Below, in pieces: positions 1 through 10,919 of a DNA stretch of 64,000 bases. Under the pieces are notes generated by a model. It was not told the DNA's origin and searched no databases. It saw only the letters and a list, made by a program, of their open reading frames with translations. The DNA is from Populus alba (Eukaryota > Streptophyta > Magnoliopsida > Malpighiales > Salicaceae): NCBI RefSeq assembly GCF_005239225.2, contig NC_133289.1:13872889-13936888 (forward strand), given 5' to 3'. The stretch's first letter is position 1. Each line of letters starts with the position of its first letter. The position numbers and the translations under genes were made by a program.

Positions 1-616
1 GGATCCTTTAGATGGATCATTAGACGATTGTCGTAACCCATCACCTTGGTCTCCCCTGTTCATGTCTTCAATCATCCTTACAACCTCTTGCATTGCTGGT
101 CTTTGATCAGGCACAGATCATGAAACACAAGTCATTGCTATTTGCAACAACAGCACCATTTCCTCCTCAATGTTATGGAATCTCATCAACTCCACGGCAA
201 GAACCTCAGCAGTCCATTCCTCTCGGACCACTGACTGGACCCACCTAGGTAAATCAGTACCTTCTTCGCCTAACGAGGCTTGATTGGGTGCTTTGCCTGT
301 TAGGAGCTCAAGTAGCAACACACCAAAACTATACACATCAGATTTGAAGGTAACTTTGCGGGTTTTTAATTACCACTTCTGGGGCACGATAGCTAGCCGG
401 CGAAACGACTAGCTAGAAGGAGTAGAGGTGTCAAGGAGCGGGTTGAGTCCGAAATCTGAGATGCTTTGTAGAATGTTGGATGATTTGATGTTGCCATGAA
501 CCACCTTTCCCACAATATATATGGAGGTGGGCAAGACCTCTCGCTGCACTCGATCGATGCCACCCCCATTCGGTTAGACTGGCCAGTCTAACAGAGTGCG
601 GCTGACCCTCTACTAC
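1..616 (-). pseudogene. LRR receptor-like (inactive) kinase, C-terminal exon, decayed
   Basis: The minus strand encodes the C-terminal half of a plant LRR-RLK kinase domain of the probable-inactive type. Going 5' to 3': RGSA-like start at about 616, an NRM segment, SAARGLAHLH, VVHGNIKSSN (HGN in place of the catalytic HRD), SDFGL, then [20 protein letters not shown] at about 350-290, the WV.SVVREEW segment, and [15 protein letters not shown] near 60. Family members of this type are plasma-membrane receptors whose kinase domains are often catalytically dead. The copy is broken: a frameshift just before SAARG, in-frame stops near 575, 410 and 370, and another at about 118 between TCVS and SVPDQ. 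The 3' end runs off the window. The kinase assignment is firm; I cannot name the gene. Confidence 0.85.
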
Positions 617-1084
617 CTAGAAAAAAGACATTGTTTGTTAGTTCTAGTTACCAGGCAATTGTATTATTTTTAACAACTGAAAATAAGATTTGATTCTAAA
701 ATTTGTTAATTAGCCAAAAATATCATCTTGATCAGCATGCAATAATAATGTCACTCACAAAAATTCTTGATACAAATGAGAAAAACAATTACACAAATTG
801 CAGGACATTACACGATGATTCTTCTTTTTGTTAGGGCAAAGAAGTAGATTTTATAAAAGTTGGGAGAGCATGAATTGTCCAAACCACCCTTCACTTTAAA
901 TTAATAAAAAACGCATATATGAAGTCTCTTGTGATGTATCAACATATTTTATATATATTATTTTTGTATAGGTTCATGTTTAAAAGGATCAAGAGCAGAG
1001 TAATAATCTAACATATCTAAATTTAGCAGAAAGTCAAGCTCAAATGACATAAATTTGACATGTTTTCAAATTCAACATTATTGG

Positions 1085-1375
1085 GTTTAAATATACGCTA
1101 AGCCTAAGAACATGTGGATGTAGCTTGTTAGCATGCCCAATATCTTTGAGTTCAGCTACACTTTGAGTCCAAGTACAAGTGAGTTTGACGAGCTGTCAAA
1201 TACAATAACCTTAGATTTAGCTACGCGTTGAGCTCAAGCACATGTGTATCTGATGAGCTATCAGTGACAACATCTTTGGATTCAACTATACGTTGAACCC
1301 AGGTATATATGGATCTAACGAGCTGTCAGACTTATCACCTTGGACTTCAAATCATTTCATGTCCAAATGCATATG
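1085..1375. repeat. Diverged tandem array, unit about 80 bp
   Basis: About three to four imperfect copies each contain a CTTTGAGTTCAGCTACACTTT-like block, a CAAGYACAxGTG block and a GACGAGCTGTCA block. Copies are strongly diverged. No function is visible. Confidence 0.6.
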
Positions 1376-1994
1376 GAACTAACAATCATTATGGGTCTCA
1401 TGTTAGGTTATAAGACTTTGTTTATTTATTATTATAGTTGGTAGCATAAAATGTTAAAAATCAAGAGTAATAATCTCCCTATACCTCTAGGTGTATAAAA
1501 GTCTTATAAGAATTTATCATATTTTCATTAATATTAATATTGTGTAAGAGATATTTATATTTTATTAATGTAGATATTTATCCCTTATTAATGCTATCAG
1601 GAAAAAATAACACTACAACCCCTATATTTATGCAATATGACAAGATTTAGGGACTATATACATATCTCATGAACCACTCAAGTAAATGATTTATATTTTT
1701 CTATTATCTAAGTATTTATACTTTTATTCTCAAAGTATTGATCATACATAAACAAGAACAAATATTTTTATTCTTAAAATTCAAAGTTCATTATCTTATT
1801 TATTGCAATTTATTATTAAAAATCACTAATTTTATTATTTGAGGGTCTTAATTTAAACTCCATAAAAAATATTGTTTGTAGATATTAGGTCTTCTACTAC
1901 TAACCATTAATTTGATAAACTCTGGAGAAAAGAATATTAGTGTGAACATATGATTACTCACTATTTAAACACTTAAAATTTCATTCTTAATTAT

Positions 1995-2195
1995 ATTAGA
2001 TTTTAAAACACCATCACCATGAAAAAAATAAAAAAAGACTAAAAATAAAGCAAAAAAGACTACTTCAATTCTACGTAACTAGATAAAAACCTCATTCCTT
2101 AGTATGTTAAATTTTAAAACATTATCATCATGAAAAAACAAAAAAGACTAGAAATAAAGCAAAAGAGACTACTATAATTCTACATAACTAGACTG
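1995..2195. repeat. Tandem duplication, unit about 111 bp
   Basis: The blocks TTTTAAAAC, CATCACCATGAAAAAA, AAAGACTA, AATAAAGCAAAA and GACTACT recur in the same order at about 2001 and 2112. Two copies with scattered differences. Confidence 0.65.
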
Positions 2196-3035
2196 TACTA
2201 TTGGAAAAAACTATACGAATTCAAGAATAGGCGTGCCAGAAGCTCTGGCTTAGAAAAAGAAATCTAATTCTAGTGAATACTAATGAAATACAAAAGAAGT
2301 TCACTAAATTCAAGAGAAGAAATCAGAAATTTGAGCAAAATCAACCCTCCAACTTTTTACATGGTTAGTTATCATTCAAGGAAGGTTTTCTTTTTTCTTA
2401 TATTTTTCCCAATCGAACAATCTTATTTAGATCTAGCATTGCCCTTCCCCTTTAACTAATACTACATGCCAACCAAAACTGACCGTAATAATGTGGGAGA
2501 AGGTAATTAAGGAATATAATGAGAGCTCATAGGTCGGGTGTTGCAATATCCATACACGAACCTAATTTTAAATTTTATACCGGACCCTAAATCTAATCGG
2601 GCATAAATCAACCTTAATTTGATGTGGTTTCAGGTATCCGTTGGATATCCGTTGAATATCTATAAAATTAGTTGATTAATCAATAAATTCCTTTCATTTT
2701 TTTTTTTTATGAATTATACTGACATCATTGTCAGAAAAAAAAAAAACGAGGCAAAAAAAGAAAGAAAGAGAGAAAAGCATTGCCTTATAAATACATATAT
2801 CAGTTGAGAAGGCCACTATATTATGTAAAATGAAAGGCATAATGAAATATCTAGAAGATGATGAACACTTCAAACGCAAGAAGGATTAACAATAATAATA
2901 ATAAAAAAAAAGATCAGCATAAGATGAACAAGTAGCCCATAACAGCTCTGGTGGAGAACAAATTGAAAAAGGCCAAAAGAAAAGACTGAATAGAGCAAGA
3001 GGTAATGAGATTGGCAGTGTTATTGTTGACTTAGT

Positions 3036-3262
3036 GCTTTCTTTAAACATCTATTTGTTTATGTATTTTAAAAGTATTTTTAAAAAAAAAATTAATTTTT
3101 TTAATTTGTTTTGCTGTAAATTAATATTTTTTAAATCATTTTGATATGCTAATATCAAAAATAATTTTTAAAAAATAAAAAAAAATATTATTTTGATATA
3201 TTTTCAGATGAAAAACACTTTGAAAAACAACCGCTACCACACTTTCAAATACCTTTAAAAAA
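3036..3262. mobile_element. MITE-like element, common family, copy 1
   Basis: AT-rich, non-coding element ending in a GAAAAACACTTTGAAAAACAA block followed by CGCTACCACACTTTCAAA. The same architecture (TTTTGATATGCTxATxTCAAAAATAATTTTT in the centre, the CTTTGAAAAACAA block near one end) recurs at 11559, 13905 and 51440 and, as a shorter version, at 51292. I infer a non-autonomous DNA transposon family; exact ends and target duplications are not clear in this copy. Confidence 0.6.
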
Positions 3263-3541
3263 GCCAAGGAAAGATATCGATGAGGAAGTGCGGGGACGCC
3301 ATAGAAGTGTAGTAGCATAGCCATTTTAGGTTAGGCAGATCAATATCCACACTTTATCTGATCCTGAATATTTTATTTCAAGTATTATCCAAACCCAACT
3401 CGAACATAAACAGTAAAAAAAATTTCAAATTAATTAGAGTCAATTTAGGTTGGTGTCCATAAGGTTTGGCTAAGATTGTCAAACCTAGTGGTAGCTACAT
3501 GAGAGTTGCAAAATTAGATAGGTGTGTATTATTAATTTTAG

Positions 3542-3663
3542 AGATTGTTTGATATGATAATATTAAAAATAATTTTTTTAAAATAAAAAATATTATTTTT
3601 ATATATTATAAAATAAAAATTATTTAAAAAATAATTGATACTATATCACCCAACAAACAATCT
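3542..3663. mobile_element. Short MITE, 122 bp, with 9-10 bp inverted ends
   Basis: The element starts AGATTGTTTG and ends CAAACAATCT, a perfect inverted repeat. The interior is almost pure A/T and shares the AAAAATAATTTTTTT core with the larger MITE family in this window. No coding capacity. A target duplication is not evident. Confidence 0.6.
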
Positions 3664-4290
3664 GTTTAAAATTTAAATTAAAAAAACAGACAAAACAACA
3701 ACCAAGACACGCGCTAGCCCGCGTAGTTTGCACTCCAAGAATGTTTGTTTGGTTTATTTTATTTAGCCTTCTATTTTTCTTTTTTCTTTTTTCTTCAATG
3801 AAGAAAAAAAGGCACCGGTTTTAGAACTGAACATGGAACCATCTGCGCATCATCCGCTGCTAAAGAAATTGCCCCTTAATTAAGCGAATAATGTAATTTA
3901 AACAGACCACATTATAACACTCATAATGAATTAGTTATAACACTCGTAAGGAATGCTTTTTTTTACTATTAAGAAAAAAACATACCTGTTAATATATTCA
4001 AAAAACAATTAATAATTTATTAATTTCAATTTTAAAAAAATAAAAGAACACTCCTTGAGCACCCGACCAGCCTTGGGGTCACAGGAAGGAATGCTACTTG
4101 CTATAATTACCTTGAAATTTCAATGACTGCAACAGACCAATAAGATTTTGACACGCAGCATTACGAGATCCATTTTTCAAGTCCTTCCCTCTCTGGTTTT
4201 GAAAAATAAAATAATAAATCTAGGCAACAGTCAACTACCACCACAGAAAAAGCAAAAAGAAAAGGAGAATGAAGCTAGAAAGCATGATAC

Positions 4291-4440
4291 CGTGCAGAAG
4301 AGCAGGCAAGCTACCGGCAGGCATGAAATCAGAAACAAGCAAATTCTCATATTTTGAATAATAAAAAGCTCTTAATGGAACCACATTATCATTCTTATTA
4401 ATCTTTACCAATACCCCCATTTGAATCTGAACTCTCTTTT
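4291..4440 (-). pseudogene. LRR receptor-like kinase, middle exon piece
   Basis: The minus strand reads [25 protein letters not shown], then [17 protein letters not shown]. This is the alphaC/beta4-beta5 region of the same receptor-like kinase domain. The reading frame is open here. It ends at the splice donor of the 617-4290 intron and is cut from its 5' continuation by an 850 bp inverted-repeat element. The ORF that runs past the donor into the intron is not meaningful beyond LLHG. Confidence 0.85.
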
Positions 4441-4707
4441 GGGCTGTGTTTGTTTTTTGAAAAGTAGTTTTTGGGAAATTACTTTCTAAATTTTCATGTG
4501 TTTGTTTTTCATTAGGAAAGTTGGTAAATAAAAAATACTTTCCGGTCAACGAAAAACACTTTCCAGTTAAAGAAAAATTTAGCTTAGTTTCCAGAAAAGT
4601 ATTTTCCTTTTATTTTGGGCAGAAAACACTTTTTGAAAGTTGTGAAAAATTTAGAAATGTCATTATTTGCTGATTATATCAAATTTGGTCCTTAAACTTT
4701 TGATTGC

Positions 4708-4738
<31 letters not shown>

Positions 4739-5290
4739 TTTTGAATATTTGTTTTTCAATTTCATCCCTTAGAATTTAATTTTTATATTAACTTTGGTCC
4801 TCATTTTTATAATTGCTATTTGATTTTCCCTTATCATTTTTTAATTAAAGTTTTTTATCTATCAAATTTGGTCCTCATTCTTTTGATTGTTACTTATTTT
4901 ATTGGAAATAATTTATGAAATGTTAATTATTATTATTTTAATTTCTTCATGTTTTAATTTTTTTATTTTTTAGATTTGATCTCTATTATTTTGATTATTA
5001 TTTATTTTATTTGACATAATTTATGAAATTATATTTTTTTTCAATTTTATTCTCATTCAACTTTTTAATTTGTAAGATTTGTTCCTCGTTATTTTAATAA
5101 ATTTGAGAAAAATAAAATATTAATAAGTTATTTTCCAGCTCATTTTCCATGACATAACCAAACACTGGAAAGTGTTTTCTAACTTATTTTTCATTACACT
5201 ACCAAACATCGAAAAATACTTTCCCGGAATTCACTTTCTCGGAATTCACTTTTTTAAAAAAAAACTACTTTCCAGCAAACAAACAGGGCC
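4441..5290. mobile_element. Non-autonomous inverted-repeat DNA transposon, 850 bp, in a kinase exon
   Basis: The left end GGGCTGTGTTTGTTTTTTGA and the reverse complement of the right end (GGCCCTGTTTGTTTGCTGGA) are near-identical, and the inverted similarity continues inward through GAAAGTAGTTTTT. Further internal copies of GGAAAGTNxTTTTC appear on both strands, so the element folds extensively. GGCCCTGTTTG ends are typical of hAT-like MITEs in plants (family knowledge). It separates the VKRLKDVMVSK part of the kinase exon from [11 protein letters not shown]. No transposase is present. I could not identify a clean 8 bp target duplication. Confidence 0.75.
4708..4734. repeat. (TA)n microsatellite
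   Basis: About 13 uninterrupted AT dinucleotides inside the inverted-repeat transposon. Confidence 0.9.
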
Positions 5291-5358
5291 TTAGAAACCA
5301 TCACATCTTTCAACCTCTTCACAACCACAGTTGTCCCTTCCTCCAAGACCACCTTATA
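5291..5358 (-). pseudogene. LRR receptor-like kinase, N-lobe fragment
   Basis: The minus strand encodes YKVVLEEGTTVVVKRLKDV, the glycine-loop exit and VAIK-like lysine strand of the inactive RLK family, followed by MVSK up to the inverted-repeat element. The upstream end is cut by the copia element at 5359. No ectodomain or transmembrane segment is found to the right of that element, so the 5' part of the gene is missing or lies outside the window. Confidence 0.8.
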
Positions 5359-5600
5359 TGTTAGAAACATTTAGTATGAAAACAAATATGGAGTTGACTT
5401 ATATACGTGAAAACATTATTTTTAAGGTGTTTATTTGTTTCACATCGAGACATCGCCTCTATAATACAACTAAGCCCTCTAAACCTCTAAAAGAATGAGA
5501 AGATAAGACTAAGAAAAGAATATATGTTTTTATTATGTTTTATTTTCTATATAGTAACATACTTTTATAGACTAGAAACATAATGATAAAATAGTATGAT
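5359..5600 (-). repeat. Copia LTR, left copy, part shared with the right copy
   Basis: This stretch aligns along its whole length with 10533-10781. To the right it continues into a tandem array not present in the other copy, and the true outer end of this LTR (perhaps near 6330) is not certain. A TATA-like CTATAAATAGAAACC at about 5931 lies on the plus strand, opposite to the coding strand, so I do not assign it as this element's promoter. Confidence 0.7.
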
Positions 5601-5828
5601 TGTTCATCAAATAATATAAGTATTGATGAAACACCATGATTGTTCATCAAACAAAATGGTTATTCATCAAATAATATAACTATTGATGAAACATCATGAC
5701 TGTTCATCAAACAATATGATTGTTGATGAAATTCTATGATTGTTCATCAAACAATATGACTATGCATCAAATAATATGACTATTGATGAAATACTATGAC
5801 TGTACATGAAACAATATGACTACTCATA
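5590..5828. repeat. Tandem array of about 26 bp half-units with alternating orientation
   Basis: About nine half-units alternate between a TTCATCAAAC core and its inverse-complement-like TTGATGAAAC core, each followed by an AATATGACT-like block. The right LTR has a single such unit (GATGAAACAATATGACTGTTC near 10760), so the array expanded in the left LTR only. Confidence 0.75.
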
Positions 5829-6569
5829 TTAAGTTTCAAGTTTCAAATGCGATCTTTTGATATTATAAATATTCATATAATAGCATTAGGAAGCCAAATA
5901 GAAGAGTATGTCCATCATGGCTTAATTTACTATAAATAGAAACCCACATTTTTGAGATTAAGAGGGAGTGTTTCTTTCCAATAGAGGATAAACATCTTTT
6001 CTTTCTTTATTTATTTACAAACTACACCAATAATCTCTCACTAGTTTGTAATGAATGTATTTTCACTTGATAGAATTATGCTTACAAGAAAGTATTTTGC
6101 AATTTAAACCTTTAATTAGTGCTAGAACTTGAATCCTACTAAACTTATTGGTGTCTGCAGATTAAAATAAAATTTTTGTTGTAGAATAGAAGATGCTATA
6201 TACATAATACTATCCAAACTCTTAAAAAAGTTTATAACTGTTTAGCACTATTATGGCTATGTGCTAATATCTTATTTTCATGAATATTTACAAGAAAAAA
6301 CCCTAACTCTTATTTAAAGCGGCGCCACTTCTATATTCATATAGATGGAATTATACATGTCTCCATTACATTAAACACGAACTTTAAATTTCATTAAGAG
6401 CCTATGCTCATTCTCCTTTACATAATATAACACACTAAATACTATCAAAATAGGGTCTAAAATTAATTATCAGTGTCCAACAGATATTAAACAGTAACTT
6501 GTTGTTACCCATTAAACTTAGAGATAAGCTTATTGCTGATCCGAAGCTGGTTTCAACCCCATTTCATTA

Positions 6570-7400
6570 GTTGTTTTTCATACCATGTCTCTATATAGTT
6601 CCTTTGTGAGCGAATCCGCTAAATTATTCACAGACTTCACGTAGACAATGGTGATTACCTTATTTGTAATCAACTCTCGAATATATCTATGTCGAATGCT
6701 TATATGTCTTGACTTACCATTGTGAGTGTTACTATAAGCTCGATACATAGTTGTTTCACCATCGCAGTATAAGGAAATAGTTGACATAGGTTGTGGCCAC
6801 GGCTTAATATTAAACAACATATTTCTTAGTCATTCTACTTCTTTATCTGCAACAATCATAGCAATAAATTCTAATTTTATGGTAGAATGAGAGATGCATG
6901 TTTATTTTTTAGAAGCTTAAGATATTGCACCTCCTCTAAATGAGAAAATCCATCCTGATGTTGACTTATTATCACTTGAACTAGTCATCCAACTTCCATC
7001 ACTATATCCTTCCATCACAATTGGAAAGTCAGAATAAAACAAACCCAAATCGATCATTCTTTTTAGGTAACCAAAGACTCTTGCAATAGCCTTCTAATGA
7101 TCTGTATTCGACTTGCTTGTATATCTTGATAACTTGCATATAGCAAAAGTTATAACTGGTCTTCTATAATGCATAACATACATAAAACTTCCAATGGCAT
7201 TAGCATATTCTAGTTGTGCTATCGCTTTATCACAATAATCATTTAACTTTATGCTAGAGTCAAATGAGATATTAGCCTCCTTTATATTGAGATACTTAAA
7301 CTTATCAAAAAAATTTTCAATATAATATGACTAATTAAATGCATAGCCATTACTATGTTTCTTAACTTTGATACCTAAAATTATATCTACTTCACCAAGA
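6570..7400 (-). pseudogene. Copia RT C-terminus and RNase H remnant
   Basis: At 6578-6820 the minus strand reads LYCDGETTMYRAYSNTHN, then GKSRHISIRHRYIRELI and NNLADSLTKEL, the copia RNase H C-terminal block. Between 6830 and 7400, broken frames show the connecting RT/RNase H region (for example an STxEAE-like region near 6850 and a GYSDGS-like region near 7010). It is interrupted by several stops. Confidence 0.75.
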
Positions 7401-7409
7401 TCTTTCATT

Positions 7410-8018
7410 TTAAAGATGGAAGTACGACGACATTTTGGTTTCAACTATTCCAATCATATTGGTATTAAATATTAACATATCATTTATGTAGAGATAAATA
7501 ATCACACCAATAACTTTTGTAAATTTAGAATGCATACACTTATCAGCACCATTGTGATGAAAACCATTAAACAAAATTGCTTTGTCAAACTTTTCATGCC
7601 ATTGTTTCGAAGCTTGATTTAAACCATATAAAGACTTTACCAATTTACAGACTTTTTCTTCATTTCCAGGAAGTATAAAAGCCTCAAGTTGCTCCATGTA
7701 CACTTCCTCCTTTAAATCTTCATTTAGGAAAGTTGTCTTTACATCTATTTGATGAACATACAATTTATAAATTGATGCTAATTTAAATAAAACTCTAATT
7801 GATATAATTCTTGCCACCAGAGAATAAGTGTCAAAATAATCAACACTTTCTTTTTGAGTAAAACCTTTAGCAACTAATCTTGCCTTGAAGGTTTGTATAG
7901 AACCATCAGTATTGTATTTTCTTCTAAACACCCATTTACATTCTATTGGCTTAGAACCTGGAGGTAAATCTACTAGGACGCAAGTATTTTTTAAATAATA
8001 TTGAATCCATTTCATCAT
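7410..8018 (-). pseudogene. Copia reverse transcriptase core
   Basis: A 202-residue open stretch carries the usual copia RT blocks: CKWVFRRKYNTDGSI, KARLVAKGFTQ, QIDVKTTFLNEDLKEEVYMEQ and LVKSLYGLNQASKQWHEKFD. The catalytic box that is normally YVDDM reads YINDM, so one of the two catalytic aspartates is replaced by Asn. Conserved residues such as the A in DVKTAFLNG are also changed (T, and E for G). The enzyme would be inactive. Confidence 0.85.
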
Positions 8019-8061
8019 TTATCGCTTCTTTCCAAAAAGTAACATCCATAGAAGACATAGC

Positions 8062-8470
8062 TTAACTAAATGTTTTTGGATCATCTTCCATATTTAGGAT
8101 CATAGGTGTCTTTTTCAATACTGTATTTCTATCACCTTCCATTAAAAATGCAATTGAATCAATAGAAATAAAATTTATATCTATATGTTTTTCCTTTCTA
8201 ACTTTTTGACTTCTTCTAGGTTCACTTGAACCTTTTACCTCTAGTTTTTTATGTTTTTTACTTAATGTTGAGCTAGGAGTCATTATTTTTAGATTTAGTT
8301 CTTGCATATTTGAATCACTTATGAATTTATTTTCGATAAATTCAACATGTATAGATTCAATAATCACATTAGTTTCTAAATCCAAAAGTCTATAAGCCTT
8401 TGAATTTTATGCATAACCAACAAAAACACTCTTAAGACCTCTGGGTTCTAATTTTGTTCATTGAGGATTA
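8062..8470 (-). pseudogene. Copia integrase C-terminal / linker to RT
   Basis: A 107-residue open stretch (8062-8385) rich in Lys, Ser and Glu fits the variable spacer between copia integrase and RT. The preceding bases (8400-8470) read as KSVFVGYA-like sequence, the usual GKAFLGYS-type block after the integrase core. Assigned mainly from position. Confidence 0.55.
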
Positions 8471-8479
8471 GAAATTTTA

Positions 8480-9380
8480 TAAAAAGCTACACACCTCACA
8501 CTTTAAAATAATTCAGATTTCGTTTTCTACCATTCCATGCTTCATAGGGAAAAACATTTAATTTTTTAGATAGCACTTTATTATGAATGTGACATGCAGT
8601 AAGTAAGGCTTCACCCAATTATTTGGTAATTTAGCATTCAAAAGAATGGCATTGACCATATCCACCAAGGTCTTATTTTTCCTTTCAACAAGTCCATTAT
8701 GTTGTGGTGCATAGGGTGCTGTCATTTGATGGATTATTCATTTTTCCTCATAAAATATAGAAAACTCTTTAGAAAAGTATTCACCACCTCTATCACTTTT
8801 AAAAACTTTAATTTGCCTTTCCTTTTGATTTTCTACCATTTTCTTGACTTCCTTGAATTTTCCAAAAGTTTCATCTTTAGTTCTTAACAAGTAAACATAG
8901 GTAAAATGAGAATAATTATCAATGAAAGTTATGAAATATATTTTCCCACCCCTTGTTAACATATCATTTATTTTATATATATTAGAATAAACCAACTCAA
9001 GTAATTGATAATTCCTTTCTACTTTAGAAAAAAGGCTTCTTTGTCATATTTGTTTGAATATATACTTTACATTTGTTATTATTATTATTATTACGGTAAT
9101 ATGAAATATAACCATGCTTACACATATATTTAAATATGTATAATTTAGATGTCCTAATCTAGCATGTCAAAGAAGAGAAATAGATTCAACCATAAAAGCA
9201 GAAATAACATTGATTTTATTAATATTGAACTTAAATATGCCATCACAGGAATAACCATTTCCCACAAACATCCCTCTTAGTTACAATAACCTTATCAGAC
9301 TCCAAAACAATCTTGAATCTTTTATTACTCAAGAGACTAGCATATACAAGGTATTTTCTAACTTCAAGAACATGAAACAC
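8480..9380 (-). pseudogene. Copia integrase remnant
   Basis: The minus strand shows in order: an HARLGHLN-type zinc-binding start near 9160, then at 8995-8738 FITFIDNYSHFTYVYLL with the first catalytic Asp, and KSDRGGEYFSKEF with the second. Further on (8740-8640), a THQQNGLVERKN-type region survives in broken frames. Stops and a (AAT)n run near 9075-9095 interrupt the domain. Confidence 0.75.
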
Positions 9381-9385
9381 ATTGA

Positions 9386-9607
9386 CTAAAAACAATTTTT
9401 ATCTAGAAGTAAAGTACAACTCAAGAGTTTTTTTTCCCAAACTTTGGTAGAATTATGGTTGCCCATCAAAACCACTTTAGGTTTTTTCAATTCATCATAA
9501 GTCTTGAACCATGTTTTGTTGTTGTAAACATGAATTGTTGTACCAGAACTTAACCACCAATCCAAAGTCTTTGCAACATCAGTTTTCATATTTAATTCGG
9601 TAATCAT
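9386..9607 (-). pseudogene. Copia protease remnant with lost catalytic Asp
   Basis: The open stretch reads LDWWLSSGTTIHVYNNKTWF, then KVVLMGNHNSTKVWEKK. In copia proteases the block is WWLDSGAT; here the catalytic Asp is Ser (SSGTT). It lies directly downstream of the gag zinc knuckle, as expected. Confidence 0.8.
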
Positions 9608-9639
9608 TCCAATTTAAATGTTTGAAACCATGGAAACTA

Positions 9640-10516
9640 ATTTCTTGACTTTGTCTTTTTCAACAATATTCACTTTGAAAGAACCACCTTTCTTGTTGAA
9701 ATTCTTGAATTTGCACTCTTTTATATAGTGCCTTTTATTTCCACAATGGAAACAAACTCTACGCTTCTTATTAGCATTTTGTTTCTTCTTGAATTTATTT
9801 CCTTTCTTTTACACTTTCATATTGTTTTGAGTCATTGTCAAACCAGTTTCAGTAATCCAAATTCACTTTAGAATTTGTTGCTTACAATTCACACATACGA
9901 GATTGAACCTCAATTCGCAAGTGTGTTTGAAACTGTTCAAATATATAATTGTTTGTAGAATGCAACATTTTCTTTCTATATTCATTCCATGATGGAGGAA
10001 GTTTCGATAAAATAGCCCCCACTTAAAATGAATCAGGAACTTTGATATCCAAATCACTAAGTTTTGATATTAGCATTTGAATTTCATGGACTTGATCCAT
10101 GATTGACTTATTATTAGTAATCTCATACTTAAAAAATTTTAAAGCAAAAAAACGATCAGAACCTGATTTGTCTTGCTTATAGTGTGTTTCCAAGGCAGCC
10201 TAAATTTCTTATGGCGACTTTAATTTAGAAAAGATGTCATAAATTCAACTGGGTAGAGTATTCAATATATGCCTCGACAAAGCACTTCATCTTCTTCACG
10301 TTTTATTCTTGCAATTCTTATAGTAGTAGATTCATCTTCTTGTGGTTCAGGTAATGCAGATAGGTTTGGGTCAAGAATATAGTAAATCTTTAATGAAGTA
10401 AGTAGGAATATCATCTTGTCCATCCATCTTGTGTAATTCGTATCATCGAATTGATCTAGTTGAATTTTGACATCTTTAGCAACTTTGACACTAGAATTCA
10501 TATTTTTCTCCATCAA
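9640..10516 (-). pseudogene. Copia gag remnant with CCHC zinc knuckle
   Basis: The 5' end (10516-10262) is open and reads IQLDQFDDTNYTRWMDKMIF, the usual copia gag start (FDGTNYTRW). The middle is broken. At about 9760-9700 the CCHC knuckle is visible: CFHCGNKRHYIKEC. Gag packages the element RNA. Frameshifts between 10260 and 9860 disable it. Confidence 0.8.
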
Positions 10517-10532
10517 ATAAACACCTTAAAAT

Positions 10533-10781
10533 TGTTAGAAATATTTTAGTATGGAAATAAATATGGAGTTGGCTTAGAGGTGTGAAAACACTATCTTTAA
10601 GGTGTTTATTTGTACCACACAAGAATAATACCTCCAAGATACAACTAAGCCCTCTAAACCTTTAAGAGAATAAGAAGATAAGATCAAGAAAATAATATAT
10701 GTTTTTATTATATTTTATTTTCTATATAGTAATATGTTTTTATAGACTTAAAACATAACGATGAAACAATATGACTGTTCA
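10533..10781 (-). repeat. Copia LTR, right copy, truncated
   Basis: Direct repeat of 5359-5600 (same TGTTAGAAA start and interior blocks). It is the 5' LTR with respect to the coding strand. The repeat stops at about 10781 in a poly(T) run, so its outer part is deleted. Confidence 0.75.
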
Positions 10782-10862
10782 TCTTATCTTTTTTTTTTTT
10801 CCTCTAGGTTTCTGTTCATTTTTTTTTGTTTTTAATTATCTGCTCACAATATCTATTTGCTC

Positions 10863-10865
<3 letters not shown>

Positions 10866-10903
<38 letters not shown>

Positions 10904-10919
10904 GGGGGGGGGGGGGGGG
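10866..10919. repeat. (TG)n microsatellite joined to a 17-base G run
   Basis: About 18 TG dinucleotides are followed by TT and then a pure G run, then ACGCGCGTG. The ORFs crossing it on both strands are products of the repeat. Confidence 0.9.

Larger units (their letters stand above)
617..4290 (-). other. Intron of the kinase pseudogene, 3.67 kb, filled with repeats
   Basis: Read on the minus strand, the upstream exon ends ...CTGCACG followed by GTATCATGC, and the downstream exon is preceded by TTTTTTCTAG. Joining them gives LLH-G-SRGS, exactly the order expected in this kinase family (LLHG followed by SRGSG), with a phase-1 junction. This is a real intron rather than a transposon gap. It contains two MITE-like elements, a diverged tandem array and a 110 bp duplication, listed separately. 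I see no gene in the rest. A TATA-like stretch near 1495 and surrounding sequence could be an old LTR scrap. Confidence 0.75.
5359..10781 (-). mobile_element. Ty1/copia LTR retrotransposon, decayed, inserted in the kinase exon
   Basis: Two direct repeats bound the element: 5359 onward and 10533-10781, both starting TGTTAGAAA on the plus strand and sharing GGAGTTG, GGTGTTTATTTGT, AACTAAGCCCTCTAAACC and TTTTATTTTCTATATAGTAA. Between them, on the minus strand, lie gag, zinc knuckle, protease, integrase, reverse transcriptase and RNase H pieces in copia order (integrase before RT). Many frameshifts and stops make it non-functional. The right LTR copy is cut off at about 10781, so no target duplication can be checked. 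No standard primer-binding site is recognisable next to 10533. Confidence 0.85.

Noticed and set aside
1..6. GGATCC at the very first bases as a cloning boundary
   Set aside because: It fits a BamHI clone end but also occurs by chance and several other GGATCC sites exist in the window; nothing else supports vector or clone ends.
5931..5946. TATA-like CTATAAATAGAAACCC as copia LTR promoter
   Set aside because: It is on the strand opposite to the element's genes, and the other LTR copy is truncated before it, so it cannot be confirmed as LTR sequence.
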